A stretch of 64,000 bases of DNA. Origin: Haloarcula sp. CBA1127. GTDB lineage: Archaea > Halobacteriota > Halobacteria > Halobacteriales > Haloarculaceae. The notes beneath the pieces were generated by a model that had not been told where the DNA came from, did not search any database, and saw nothing but the letters and a program-made list of their open reading frames with translations. Below are positions 43,015 to 51,324 of this stretch, piece after piece. Each line of letters begins with the position of its first letter. The stretch's first letter is position 1. The translations under genes and the position numbers were made by a program. The stretch is from NCBI RefSeq assembly GCF_001485575.1, contig NZ_BCNB01000006.1, positions 1 through 64,000 of the forward strand, given 5' to 3'.

Positions 43015-43099
43015 GCGAGGGTAGCCGAGCTTGGCCAAAGGCGGTGGGCTTAAGACCCGCTCCCGTAGGGGTCCGTGGGTTCGAATCCCATCCCTCGCA
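43015..43099 (+). tRNA. trnL: tRNA-Leu (UAA)
   Basis: 85-nt type II tRNA with a long variable arm. The acceptor arm GCGAGGG (43015-43021) pairs with CCCTCGC (43092-43098), with discriminator A at 43099. The anticodon loop CTTAAGA gives UAA. The T arm is GTGGGTTCGAATCCCAT. No intron and no encoded CCA. It stands alone between two protein genes. Confidence 0.96.
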
Positions 43100-43447
43100 T
43101 TCTGTTGCGAACAATCCGTGAGCAGCGAATGTCGTAGTGGGATTCGAACTCGATGCAAGCGCTCGCATTCGCGACGAGTGGACACGAGAGGCGATGCCAG
43201 CGTGGTGTGAATCGCCGCTCACCGGACGCCGGTGCCTGGGATGTTCGCCACAGTAGCCCACAAGAGACAGTCCTGACCGCTAATCTGTGTCACACTTTAC
43301 AGCCGGACTTGGCTCAGATGTGGCCCAGATGCGTCGGTCACAGATTCGGGTGTGACGCTCAGACAGTAGCGTCGAGTGGCTAGCAATTCGAACGGAGACG
43401 GACCGGACACGACGCGTTTTTGCACGTCTGTGGCCTATACCGACGTA
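43100..43447. other. 348-bp gene-free stretch after tRNA-Leu
   Basis: No supported gene. TGGGATTCGAAC at 43138-43149 is an exact reverse complement of the T-arm sequence of the adjacent tRNA (43079-43090). Further on, ATCTGTG (43283-43289) and CACAGAT (43339-43345) form an inverted repeat. These could be traces of an integration event at the tRNA. Confidence 0.5.
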
Positions 43448-43960
43448 ATGACTGATGTGCCAGACGACGTTGCCGAGGCGTTCGACCGACACGATGCACT
43501 CGTTCCGGCCGGGGACAGTTATGCCGTCGAGACGACGAACTTCGACGGCCGCGTGACTGCGACCGAGGGCGAGGAGTGGCGGACGAACTACGAGGTGACG
43601 GTCAGAGCGCCGTCGCTACAGGCCGCGACAAGCGACGAAGTCGGTGATGCCGTCGTCGACGGCTGGCTCGAAACGCTGGAACGACGGCTGGAAGACGCGC
43701 CGAAAGCGACCCGAACTGCCGTCGAACTGGACGATTACAGCGTCGTTGAGGACGGCGAGCAGGTCGTAGTCACGTTCGAGTACACGATGGGTGGCGAACG
43801 GCAGGCCGCGGACGTCGCCAAGACCTTCGTCGAGTACGTCGAGGGGACGTACGTGGAGGGCGTCATTCCCGGCTACGACTACGTCGGCGTCGTGGCTGAC
43901 TTACTCAACTCTGCGAGTACCGGCGGGAGCGAGGGCTCTCGTGGCGGGACGCCGCTGTAG
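43448..43960 (+). CDS. DUF5813-like haloarchaeal protein
   Basis: 170-residue soluble protein. It begins MTDVPDDVAEAFDRHDALVP and continues with beta-rich segments (FDGRVTATEGEEWRTNYEVTVRAPSLQAA, EDGEQVVVTFEYT) and a helical end FVEYVEGTYVEGVIPGYDYVGVVADLL. This matches what I recall of haloarchaeal DUF5813 proteins. Function unknown. ATG at 43448 is preferred because the 24 upstream codons look like leader sequence. Confidence 0.65.
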   Translation: MTDVPDDVAEAFDRHDALVPAGDSYAVETTNFDGRVTATEGEEWRTNYEVTVRAPSLQAATSDEVGDAVVDGWLETLERRLEDAPKATRTAVELDDYSVVEDGEQVVVTFEYTMGGERQAADVAKTFVEYVEGTYVEGVIPGYDYVGVVADLLNSASTGGSEGSRGGTPL

Positions 43961-44001
43961 CTGTACGGTTCCAGGCACGGAAACAGAGAGAGCGCTCCGT
44001 C

Positions 44002-44232
44002 TCAATCCATCGCGATATAGGTCTGTGTCGTTTCGACGCCCTGGATTTCCTGAATATGTGTCGCTGCGACATCCTTGACTTCGGCGGGCGTCTCCACGTT
44101 TACTTTTGCGATAAAGTCGACGTCGCCGGCGACGATGTGGGCCTCGACGACGCCGTCGACGGCTTCGATATCACTTTTGAGACGGTCCGCGTCACCGGTG
44201 TGGGCTTTGACCATCACGTAGGCAATGACCAT
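44002..44232 (-). CDS. Stand-alone RAM (Lrp/AsnC effector) domain
   Basis: 76-residue protein made of only the RAM domain of Lrp/AsnC regulators (beta-alpha-beta-beta-alpha-beta): MVIAYVMVKAHTGDADRL, VVEAHIVAGDVDFIAKVNVE and GVETTQTYIAMD. Without a DNA-binding helix it probably binds an amino acid-like ligand or partners with another protein. It lies 2 bp downstream of the TrkA-type gene and is clearly co-transcribed with it. Similar in sequence to the other RAM protein at 45062-45292. Confidence 0.85.
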   Translation of the reverse strand: MVIAYVMVKAHTGDADRLKSDIEAVDGVVEAHIVAGDVDFIAKVNVETPAEVKDVAATHIQEIQGVETTQTYIAMD

Positions 44233-44234
44233 AT

Positions 44235-44921
44235 TCAGGCACCTCCAAGCGCAGTCGCGCGTTCTGATTCACCGACAACGATACTACGGACATCAGAGAG
44301 CGTCCCAAAGTCGGCCAGTATCACGACTCGGTCACCGGCCTCTAGCGTTTCGTCCGGGTCGGGAATAGCGAGCGGGTCCTCACCTTTCCCGTGCGCCATC
44401 AGCCGGGAATCCGACGGAAGCTCCAGTTCCGACAGCGTGTACCCTTCCATCGGCGACTGCCGCTGGATAGTAAACTCCACGAGCTGGAGGTTCTGTGCGA
44501 TGTCAGCGACTGCGCGGATATTCCCGCCCAGCAGCGCGTTCTTCGCGGCGATAGCGCCCAGCCGTTCGGGGTAGATGACCTCGTCGACATCGGAAGCATA
44601 GCGTCGGTAAATCTCCTCACGGTAGTCCTCGTCGATACGCATAACGGTTCGACAGCCGTGTTCCTTGGCGATCATGCAGGCGACGAAGTTGTCGTTCAGG
44701 TCGCCGGTGAGCGCGCCGAGTGCGTCGGCGGCTTCGAGGTCGGCGTTGCCGAGCGTCTCCTCAATAGCGCCGTCACCCGCGATTACCTCGAAACCAGCCG
44801 TTCGCGCGCGCTCGACTGCGTTCTCATCGCGCTCGATGAGGACAACTTCGTGGCCACTCTCTTGCAGGACGCGAGCCGTCCGCAGTCCGACACGGCCTGC
44901 ACCCACGATAACGAATCGCAT
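44235..44921 (-). CDS. trkA: TrkA-type RCK protein (K+ transport regulator)
   Basis: 228-residue cytoplasmic regulator of a potassium channel/transporter. An N-terminal RCK Rossmann domain with VGAGRVGLRTARVL (G-x-G-x-x-G) and the acidic ERDE binds NAD(H); the C-terminal RCK_C domain has SPMEGYTLSELELPSDSRLMA and GDRVVILADFG. ATG at 44921 gives MRFVIVGAGRVG. No membrane subunit is nearby. Downstream is a RAM gene; a second RAM gene is divergent, 140 bp away. Confidence 0.92.
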   Translation of the reverse strand: MRFVIVGAGRVGLRTARVLQESGHEVVLIERDENAVERARTAGFEVIAGDGAIEETLGNADLEAADALGALTGDLNDNFVACMIAKEHGCRTVMRIDEDYREEIYRRYASDVDEVIYPERLGAIAAKNALLGGNIRAVADIAQNLQLVEFTIQRQSPMEGYTLSELELPSDSRLMAHGKGEDPLAIPDPDETLEAGDRVVILADFGTLSDVRSIVVGESERATALGGA

Positions 44922-45061
44922 ACACGCTCCTATGGGGCGGGGGTGAATAAAAGTACCCACCCGGTAGAATCACCGGACGCCTTGACCACATCACCAAACA
45001 ACAAAGGGGTTGTTTCTCCCTGACGGAAGCTTTTTCGTGCTATGATACGACACACCACAAT

Positions 45062-45292
45062 ATGGTTAGCGCGTTCATTATGATCAAGACCGCTGCCGGC
45101 AAATCAGAAGAACTTCTTGCGGCGGTTCGCGACGCCGAGGGCATCACCGAAGCACATATCGTCGCCGGGCAGTACGACATCATCGGGGAAGCAACGGGTA
45201 CGGAGGTGTACGATATCATGCAGTCGGTCTCAGGTCACGTCCGCGACCTCAACGGCGTCGCTGACACGCGCACGTACATCTGTTTGGAGTGA
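45062..45292 (+). CDS. Stand-alone RAM (Lrp/AsnC effector) domain
   Basis: 76-residue RAM-only protein, a paralogue of the one at 44002-44232: MVSAFIMIKTAAGKSEELLAAV, ITEAHIVAGQYDIIGEATG and GVADTRTYICLE. The EAHIVAG motif is shared. It is divergent from trkA, with 140 bp between them, so the trio could share control. A small membrane-protein gene follows 52 bp downstream. Confidence 0.85.
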   Translation: MVSAFIMIKTAAGKSEELLAAVRDAEGITEAHIVAGQYDIIGEATGTEVYDIMQSVSGHVRDLNGVADTRTYICLE

Positions 45293-45344
45293 GCGCCCCG
45301 CGTTGTTCCGACACGGCAAAGGGACTTGCCGCCCTACGTCGAAC

Positions 45345-45665
45345 ATGGTCAGTGTCGCCGGTATTATCGGCCTGCTCGTCATCGTGCTGGTCAACAGTGC
45401 TGTGACGGCGCTCATGACGCGCTTTTTCCGCGTCCGTTTGCACACGCGGTGGGGAAGCCTCGTTTACTCACTGCTCCTCTGTCCGGTAGTCATGGTCGTC
45501 ATCCTGCTGGTGTTGAGTGGCGTGTTCAGTCTCGGTCCGAACCTCGGGAGTCAGGCGGCTGTCCTCCTCGTGACTGTCGTTATTCCGCTCGCTACCGGGA
45601 TTACGTTCGATTACTTCTGGATGCCTGCCCCCGACGAGGTCGAACTGCCGGCGTCGATGGATTAA
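45345..45665 (+). CDS. Small membrane protein
   Basis: 106-residue protein with three helices: [47 protein letters not shown] and [22 protein letters not shown]. It ends in an acidic tail [12 protein letters not shown]. The stop codon overlaps the tmk stop in a TTAA palindrome (45662-45665). Function unknown; its location downstream of a RAM gene is noted. Confidence 0.7.
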   Translation: MVSVAGIIGLLVIVLVNSAVTALMTRFFRVRLHTRWGSLVYSLLLCPVVMVVILLVLSGVFSLGPNLGSQAAVLLVTVVIPLATGITFDYFWMPAPDEVELPASMD

Positions 45666-46249
45666 TCGAGAATCGCCGCTCGGACGCGTTCGTACACGGT
45701 GTCCGGATCGGCGGTCGCGTCGACGCGTACGAACCGCTCCGTGTCGGCGTCAATGAGTCGCTCGTAGTTGTCCCGAACCGTTGAAAGATAGTCAGCGGTC
45801 TCGAACTTGTTCGTTGCGCCGCTTCGCCGTGCGGCGGTTTCGGGATCGAGGTCGAGATACACGGTCCGGTCCGGCGGGCGGGTCCAGGGGGCATGGACTT
45901 CTCGGACGTACGACAGCGGATCGTCGAACGTCTCACTAGCTTCGAGTGTCGCACCCTGATAGGCGTACCGCGAGTCGCTGTAGCGGTCGGAGACGACAAG
46001 CCGGTCCTCGTTGAGCGCCGGTCGGACCGTGTTCGAGAGATGCGCGGCGTGGTCGGCCGTGTAGAGGAACAGTTCGGCCAGCGAGTCCGCGTCGTCGTCG
46101 TCGATGGAGCGCTGGACGGCGTCTCCGTACCAGGTGTCGGTCGGTTCGCGCGTGAAGACGGCGTCATCTGGGACCGTGTCGTCGCTTCGGAGCCGTTCCC
46201 ACACGGTCGTCTTGCCGCTCCCGTCCAATCCTTCGAGCGTGACGAGCAT
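45662..46249 (-). CDS. tmk: Thymidylate kinase
   Basis: 195-residue dTMP kinase that makes dTDP for DNA synthesis. P-loop [16 protein letters not shown] at the N-terminus; [11 protein letters not shown] contains the conserved DR/E-P-T motif; [16 protein letters not shown] is the second signature. The lid region is [17 protein letters not shown]. The length is slightly under bacterial Tmk. It is divergent from the epimerase-like gene. Confidence 0.95.
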   Translation of the reverse strand: MLVTLEGLDGSGKTTVWERLRSDDTVPDDAVFTREPTDTWYGDAVQRSIDDDDADSLAELFLYTADHAAHLSNTVRPALNEDRLVVSDRYSDSRYAYQGATLEASETFDDPLSYVREVHAPWTRPPDRTVYLDLDPETAARRSGATNKFETADYLSTVRDNYERLIDADTERFVRVDATADPDTVYERVRAAILD

Positions 46250-46389
46250 ACCTCACAATCCGTGTGGGGGGACGTAAGCGCCCCGACCTGGACAGTGCAT
46301 CCGTAAGCTGACACAAGTGACCGGACTGCGGGCCGACAAGACGAACAAATACGCCCACCTTTACGGTTCTACCGACCGTACTGGAGCCT

Positions 46390-47289
46390 ATGGATGTACT
46401 TGTCGTCGGCGGGACTGGCTTCATCGGACAACACCTGTGCCGCGAACTCGATGAGCGAGGACACACCGTCACTGCGCTGTCCCGGTCACCGGAGGACGCG
46501 ACGCTACCAGACGGCGTCGAAACCGTCGCCGGGGATGTCACGGAGTACGACAGCATCGAGAGCGCGTTCGAAGATCAGGACGCGGTGTATTTCCTGGTCG
46601 CACTGTCGCCCCTGTTCAAGCCGGATGGCGGGGACAAGATGCACGAACGCATCCATCTCGGCGGGACAGAAAACAGCGTGCAGGCCGCAGAGGAGCACGA
46701 CGTCGAACGGTTCGTCCAGCTGAGCGCACTGGGTGCAGACCCCAATGGCGACACGCATTACATCCGGTCGAAGGGCCGGGCCGAGCAGGTCGTTACGGAG
46801 TCCACGCTGGACTGGACTATCTTCCGGCCGTCGGTTGTCTTCGGCGAGGGTGGGGAGTTCGTCTCCTTCACGAAGCGCCTCAAGGGGATGTTCGCGCCGG
46901 GCGTCCCGCTGTATCCGCTCCCCGGCGGCGGCAGACAGACGAAGTTCCAGCCTATCTGGGTCGGTGACCTCGTGCCGATGCTCGTCGACAGTATCGAGTC
47001 CGACGAGCACGTCGGCGAGGCGTACGAAATCGGCGGGCCGGAAGTGCTGTCGCTCAGAGAGGTGACAAGCCAGGTGTATGATGCCGAGGCGTCGTCGGTA
47101 AGCATCGTCCCCCTTCCGATGCCGCTCGCGAAGGTCGGTCTCTCTGTCTTGGGGAGCGTCGGGTTCCCGATGGGTGCCGACCAGTACCGCTCGCTCAAAT
47201 TCGATAACACTCCGGCGACGAACGAAATCGACGCGTTCGGCGCCAGTAGTGACTCTTTAACGACGCTCAGCGGATACCTCCACCGATAA
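46390..47289 (+). CDS. NAD(P)-binding epimerase-like protein (NDUFA9-type)
   Basis: 299-residue atypical short-chain dehydrogenase of the NmrA/NDUFA9 type. The nucleotide-binding motif MDVLVVGGTGFIGQHLCREL (G-x-x-G-x-x-G at 7-13) is intact. FVQLSALGADPNGDTHYIRSKGRAE provides the Y-x-x-x-K-like pair (YIRSK), and DWTIFRPSVVFGEG is typical of the family. It resembles accessory respiratory-chain proteins and NAD-dependent sugar epimerases; the substrate is unknown. It is followed by cetZ1 137 bp downstream. Confidence 0.85.
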   Translation: MDVLVVGGTGFIGQHLCRELDERGHTVTALSRSPEDATLPDGVETVAGDVTEYDSIESAFEDQDAVYFLVALSPLFKPDGGDKMHERIHLGGTENSVQAAEEHDVERFVQLSALGADPNGDTHYIRSKGRAEQVVTESTLDWTIFRPSVVFGEGGEFVSFTKRLKGMFAPGVPLYPLPGGGRQTKFQPIWVGDLVPMLVDSIESDEHVGEAYEIGGPEVLSLREVTSQVYDAEASSVSIVPLPMPLAKVGLSVLGSVGFPMGADQYRSLKFDNTPATNEIDAFGASSDSLTTLSGYLHR

Positions 47290-47377
47290 GGACTGGCAGT
47301 AGTCACCACCTATAGGGGTTTGTGTAAGCTAGGATTTGTTTTCAAGCCAGGCTTTCAAGGTTGAGAGCCGGGCAAAA

Positions 47378-47389
47378 CACTTATACTCG
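47378..47389 (+). promoter_or_regulatory. Possible TATA box of cetZ1
   Basis: ACTTATACTCGC, preceded by CAAAACA, lies about 40 bp before the cetZ1 start codon in the shortest AT-containing run of this gap. It gives a leader of about 15 nt if used. Confidence 0.35.
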
Positions 47390-47426
47390 CTATCGCTCTT
47401 TGACCCTTTAAGCGGAGAACTATATA

Positions 47427-48608
47427 ATGAAACTGGCGATGATCGGCTTCGGGCAGGCCGGTGGCAAAATTGTGGACAAATTCCTCGAGTACGACAAGGA
47501 AACCGGCTCGGGAATCGTCCGCTCGGCTGTTGCGGTCAATACAGCGAAAGCAGACCTGCTTGGGCTAGAACACATTCCGGAAGAGAATCGAGTGCTCATT
47601 GGCCAGGCCCGCGTCAAGGGCCACGGGGTGGGCGCGGACAACGAACTCGGCGCGGAAATCGCCGAAGAGGATATCGACGAGGTGCAGGGTGCAATTGACA
47701 ATATCCCTGTCCACGAAGTCGACGCCTTCCTCATCGTCGCCGGGCTCGGCGGCGGGACGGGGTCGGGCGGATCGCCGGTCGTCGCGAAACACCTCAAACG
47801 CATCTACACCGAACCGGTATACGGGCTGGGCGTCCTGCCGGGCAGCGACGAGGGTGGCATCTACACCCTCAACGCCGCTCGCTCGTTCCAGACGTTCGTG
47901 CGCGAGGTGGACAACCTGATGGTGTTCGATAACGACGCCTGGCGACAGACCGGCGAGTCCGTCGAGGGTGGCTACGACCACATCAACGAGGAGATCGTCC
48001 GGCGCTTCGGCGTGCTGTTCGGGGCCGGCGAGATCGAAGCCGGCGACAACGTCGCCGAGAGCGTCGTCGACTCCTCCGAGATCATCAACACGCTCGACGG
48101 CGGCGGCGTGTCCACCGTCGGGTACGCCTCCGAGGACGTCGAGGTATCCTCTGGCGGCGGCGGCCTGCTCTCACGGTTCAAGGGCGACGACTCGTCAGAC
48201 GATGGAATGGATACGGCGAACACGACGAACCGGATCACCTCGCTCGTCCGGAAAGCCGCGCTCGGCCGGCTGACGCTTCCCTGTGAGATCGAGGGTGCAG
48301 AGCGTGCCCTGCTCGTGATGGCAGGGCCGCCGGAGCACCTGAACCGGAAGGGAATAGAGCGCGGCCGGAAGTGGCTCGAGGAGCAGACCGGTTCGATGGA
48401 GGTCCGCGGTGGCGACTATCCGACCAACGCCCCGAAAGTGGCCGCGTCCATCCTGTTGGCCGGCGTTCACAACGTTCCCCGCATCAAGGAACTCCAGCAG
48501 GTCGCCATCGAGGCACAGGACAACATCGACGATATCCGTAACCAAAGCGAAGATAACTTAGAGGACTTAGTCGAAGACGACGAAGATGAACTTGATCCGC
48601 TGTTCTAA
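47427..48608 (+). CDS. cetZ1: CetZ1 tubulin-like cell-shape protein
   Basis: 393-residue CetZ of the CetZ1 group. GTP-binding GGGTGSGG at 108-115 and KGHGVGADNELGAEIAEED match. The T7-like region DSSEIINTL puts the catalytic acid at Glu218, the position mutated in the well-studied Haloferax CetZ1. A Gly/Ser-rich insertion lies at about 246-266. It ends DELDPLF. CetZ1 controls rod shape and motility in Haloferax. It overlaps the next gene by 23 bp and is followed by cofC-cofG. Confidence 0.95.
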   Translation: MKLAMIGFGQAGGKIVDKFLEYDKETGSGIVRSAVAVNTAKADLLGLEHIPEENRVLIGQARVKGHGVGADNELGAEIAEEDIDEVQGAIDNIPVHEVDAFLIVAGLGGGTGSGGSPVVAKHLKRIYTEPVYGLGVLPGSDEGGIYTLNAARSFQTFVREVDNLMVFDNDAWRQTGESVEGGYDHINEEIVRRFGVLFGAGEIEAGDNVAESVVDSSEIINTLDGGGVSTVGYASEDVEVSSGGGGLLSRFKGDDSSDDGMDTANTTNRITSLVRKAALGRLTLPCEIEGAERALLVMAGPPEHLNRKGIERGRKWLEEQTGSMEVRGGDYPTNAPKVAASILLAGVHNVPRIKELQQVAIEAQDNIDDIRNQSEDNLEDLVEDDEDELDPLF

Positions 48609-49362
48609 CAAGACCGCCGCACTCCTCTGTGTTGTCGCGCTGCTCGCGACCGCCGGCACAGCGAGTGCGTTCTCTGTCTCTGCCGAGGGAGTCCCGAGCG
48701 AGACGGCCGTCGAGGAAGAGGTGTCGGTGACGTACACGATTGACGACCCGTTCACCGACGCACCGAACGAGTGGACGCTCGCCGGTTCGACCGAACTCCA
48801 GAACGTTAGCTGGACGGTCACTGTGTTGCGTGCGGGTAGCCAGGTGAGCCAGGAAACCTACGGTGACCAGTCCTTCGAGCAGGACCTAGAGATCGACAAT
48901 AACGGAGACCAGGTTCAAGTCGAACTCGTCGGCACGACGCCGGCCATCTCGAACTACACGTACGACCCGGCACAGAACTATCAGGTCGCCTCGCTCAGTC
49001 GTATCAGTGGGAGCAACGAGGACGAGTTCCGGAACGACACTGCCCGCCACTACACTGAAGAGAGCCAGTCAGCGAGACAGGCAATCGACGACGCGCAGGC
49101 CGCAATCGACGAAGCCGGTGGGAACGAAAACGCCGAGGAGCTAGTCAGTAGCGCCATCTCCTCATACGAGAACGGGAACTTCCAGAACGCCCAGGATCTC
49201 GCCGGACAGGCCGAGAATAAGGCACAGCAGGCCCAGCAGAGCGCCCAGACTCAGCAAACGCTCCTGTTGGTCGGCGGCGGACTTATCGTCCTCCTGTTGC
49301 TGGTCGGTGGCGGCTACTACGCGTACACCCAGATGAGTGAGGACGAGTACTCCAAGCTGTAA
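48586..49362 (+). CDS. CetZ1-linked surface protein with C-terminal anchor
   Basis: 258-residue protein whose start overlaps the cetZ1 end by 23 bp. It has a signal peptide (LLCVVALLATAGTASA, cleavage near residue 28), a beta-rich extracellular domain (FSVSAEGVPSETAVEEEVSVTYTIDDPF), a Gln/Ala-rich helical coiled coil (about 160-220, ending QQAQQSAQTQQ), one transmembrane helix (TLLLVGGGLIVLLLLVGGGYYAY) and a short cytoplasmic tail. The layout fits a type I membrane protein. Function unknown; physical linkage to CetZ1 is inference from the overlap. Confidence 0.75.
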   Translation: MNLIRCSNKTAALLCVVALLATAGTASAFSVSAEGVPSETAVEEEVSVTYTIDDPFTDAPNEWTLAGSTELQNVSWTVTVLRAGSQVSQETYGDQSFEQDLEIDNNGDQVQVELVGTTPAISNYTYDPAQNYQVASLSRISGSNEDEFRNDTARHYTEESQSARQAIDDAQAAIDEAGGNENAEELVSSAISSYENGNFQNAQDLAGQAENKAQQAQQSAQTQQTLLLVGGGLIVLLLLVGGGYYAYTQMSEDEYSKL

Positions 49363-49985
49363 TGCGTCTCGCCGTCCCCGTCTCGGGGTCTGACCCCAAA
49401 ACGCGACTTGCATCCGTTCTTTCTCCCGACGAGCGCCGTGATTTTACCGAAGCGATGCTTGCAGACGTCGTCGACGCGGTGACAGCGGCAGGCCACGAAC
49501 CCGAAGTCATCTCGACAGCACCACTCGACTGTGCCGTGCCGGTCACTGTCGACGACCGCAGGCTCGACCCGCTCGTCAACGACCTGCTCGCGTCGACAGT
49601 GGCCGATGACAGGGGAGAACTCGCCGTCGTGATGGCAGATCTGCCGCTCGTAACGCCGAAAAGCATCGAGCGACTGCTCGCCCCCGACGCCGACATCGTG
49701 CTGGCTCCAGGTCTAGGTGGCGGGACGAACGCCTTCGTCTGTCGCCACCCCGAGTTCAGGGTGGACTACCACGGCGCGTCGATACGTGACCACCGGCGGA
49801 TTGCCCGGGACGTGGGAGCCAGCGTGACCGAAGTTGACTCACGGCGGCTTGCGACCGACATCGACGAACCGGGCGACCTCGCTGAGGTACTGTTACACAG
49901 CGACGGCGCGGCCGCGGACTGGCTCACTGACGCCGATTTCAGTCTGTCGCTCACAGACGGCCGTGTCACCGTGAGCCGCGAGTGA
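49362..49985 (+). CDS. cofC: 2-phospho-L-lactate guanylyltransferase CofC
   Basis: 207-residue nucleotidyltransferase that activates 2-phospholactate (or phosphoenolpyruvate) with GTP in F420 synthesis. The sugar-nucleotide transferase fold shows MRLAVPVSGSDPKTRLASVL at the start and VMADLPLVTPKSIERLL. LAPGLGGGTNAFV is the base-binding region. The ATG at 49362 overlaps the preceding stop (TAATG), so it is coupled to the cetZ1 transcript. Confidence 0.92.
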   Translation: MRLAVPVSGSDPKTRLASVLSPDERRDFTEAMLADVVDAVTAAGHEPEVISTAPLDCAVPVTVDDRRLDPLVNDLLASTVADDRGELAVVMADLPLVTPKSIERLLAPDADIVLAPGLGGGTNAFVCRHPEFRVDYHGASIRDHRRIARDVGASVTEVDSRRLATDIDEPGDLAEVLLHSDGAAADWLTDADFSLSLTDGRVTVSRE

Positions 49986-50018
49986 AGGTTTTTGTTCGTG
50001 GGGTGCACACCCCGGGAC

Positions 50019-51125
50019 GTGATACCCGGCACGGACACGTATGACGTCGGTATCGAGATCCCGGACGCCGACATCGAGCGACTGCTGTCGGTGATGCCCG
50101 AGGACGTCGCGGCCGCGTCGGCGCTGTCCTACTGCCGGAACGTGTTCTTACCCCTGACGACTGCCTGCCGCTACACCTGCACCTACTGCACGTACTACGA
50201 CCCGCCGGGGCAGGCGGAGCTGATGGACCGCGAAGAGATCCGGGAGACCTGCCGCCGCGGGGCCGATGCCGGCTGTACCGAGGCGCTGTTTACCTTCGGC
50301 GACGGCCCGGACGACCGCTACACCGCGGTCCACGACCAGCTCGCCGAGTGGGGCCACGACTCCATCCACGAGTACCTCCGGGAAGCCTGCGAAATCGCGC
50401 TGGAGGAGGGGTTGCTCCCGCACGCCAACCCTGGCGACCAGACACGCGAGCAGATGGCCCACGTCGCCGACCTGAACGCCTCGATGGGCGTGATGCTGGA
50501 GACGACCACCGAGGTGCAGGCCCACGGCGGCCCGCGAGCGAAAAGTCCCGGCCAGCGACTCAACACCCTCCGGGTGGCCGGCGAACTCGGTGTCCCGTTC
50601 ACGACGGGTATCCTCGTCGGCATCGGCGAGGACTGGCGACACCGCGCCGAGAGCTTGCTCGCCATCCGCGAGATGCACGAACGCTACGGCCATATTCAGG
50701 AGGTCATCATCCAGCCCGTCGTCGAGAACGAGCGCTGGCAGGGCGGTTCCCCCGACCTAGCGACAATGCGCCGGGTGACAGCAATGGCCCGCGCGGCCCT
50801 CCCCGAAGAAGTGTCCGTCCAGGTCCCTCCGAACCTCGCGCCCGCCCGCGACCTGACCGACTGTGGCATCGACGACCTGGGCGGCGTCTCCCCGGTCACA
50901 GTCGACCACATCAACCCCGAGTACGAGTGGCCCGCGCTGCAGGAACTGACAGCCGTCGCCGAGACCGCCGAGGTGCCACTGAGCGAGCGGTTGCCGGTCT
51001 ACGACCACTTCGTCGACGACGGCTGGCTCTCTGAGCCCATCGAGGCGGCTATCGAGGCCGATAATGACGCCGGCGACCGGTTCCGGTCGATACTGGACCG
51101 GGGTGTGAATCCAGTGACGCTGTGA
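50019..51125 (+). CDS. cofG: FO synthase subunit CofG
   Basis: 368-residue radical SAM enzyme that cyclises the CofH product to 7,8-didemethyl-8-hydroxy-5-deazariboflavin (FO), the F420 chromophore. The cluster motif CRYTCTYC (Cys50, Cys54, Cys57) is intact; MLETTTEVQAHGGPRAKSPGQRL and PPNLAPARDLTDCGIDDLGGVSP are family-specific. GTG at 50019 (reading MIPGTDTYDVG) is preferred over TTG at 49992, because related proteins begin at this residue. It lies 33 bp after cofC. Confidence 0.95.
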   Translation: MIPGTDTYDVGIEIPDADIERLLSVMPEDVAAASALSYCRNVFLPLTTACRYTCTYCTYYDPPGQAELMDREEIRETCRRGADAGCTEALFTFGDGPDDRYTAVHDQLAEWGHDSIHEYLREACEIALEEGLLPHANPGDQTREQMAHVADLNASMGVMLETTTEVQAHGGPRAKSPGQRLNTLRVAGELGVPFTTGILVGIGEDWRHRAESLLAIREMHERYGHIQEVIIQPVVENERWQGGSPDLATMRRVTAMARAALPEEVSVQVPPNLAPARDLTDCGIDDLGGVSPVTVDHINPEYEWPALQELTAVAETAEVPLSERLPVYDHFVDDGWLSEPIEAAIEADNDAGDRFRSILDRGVNPVTL

Positions 51126-51324
51126 CTCCGGCGGCCAGTCTGCAGGTGAACGGTCACAACGGCCAGGACAGACACTGGACAGCAATCACCTAGCAGTCTA
51201 GGCGATATCTACACAAACGCTGGCGCACCAATATATATCATGCCTGGGGTGCCTCTGACAGCAGTTCCAGGCGGAATACTCTACCACACCGGCCACGGCC
51301 AGTGCCCAGCCGTGGTCCACTAAT

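Noticed and set aside
42776..43261. A 161-codon minus-strand frame across tRNA-Leu
   Set aside because: Its central part is the antisense translation of the tRNA, a familiar artefact.
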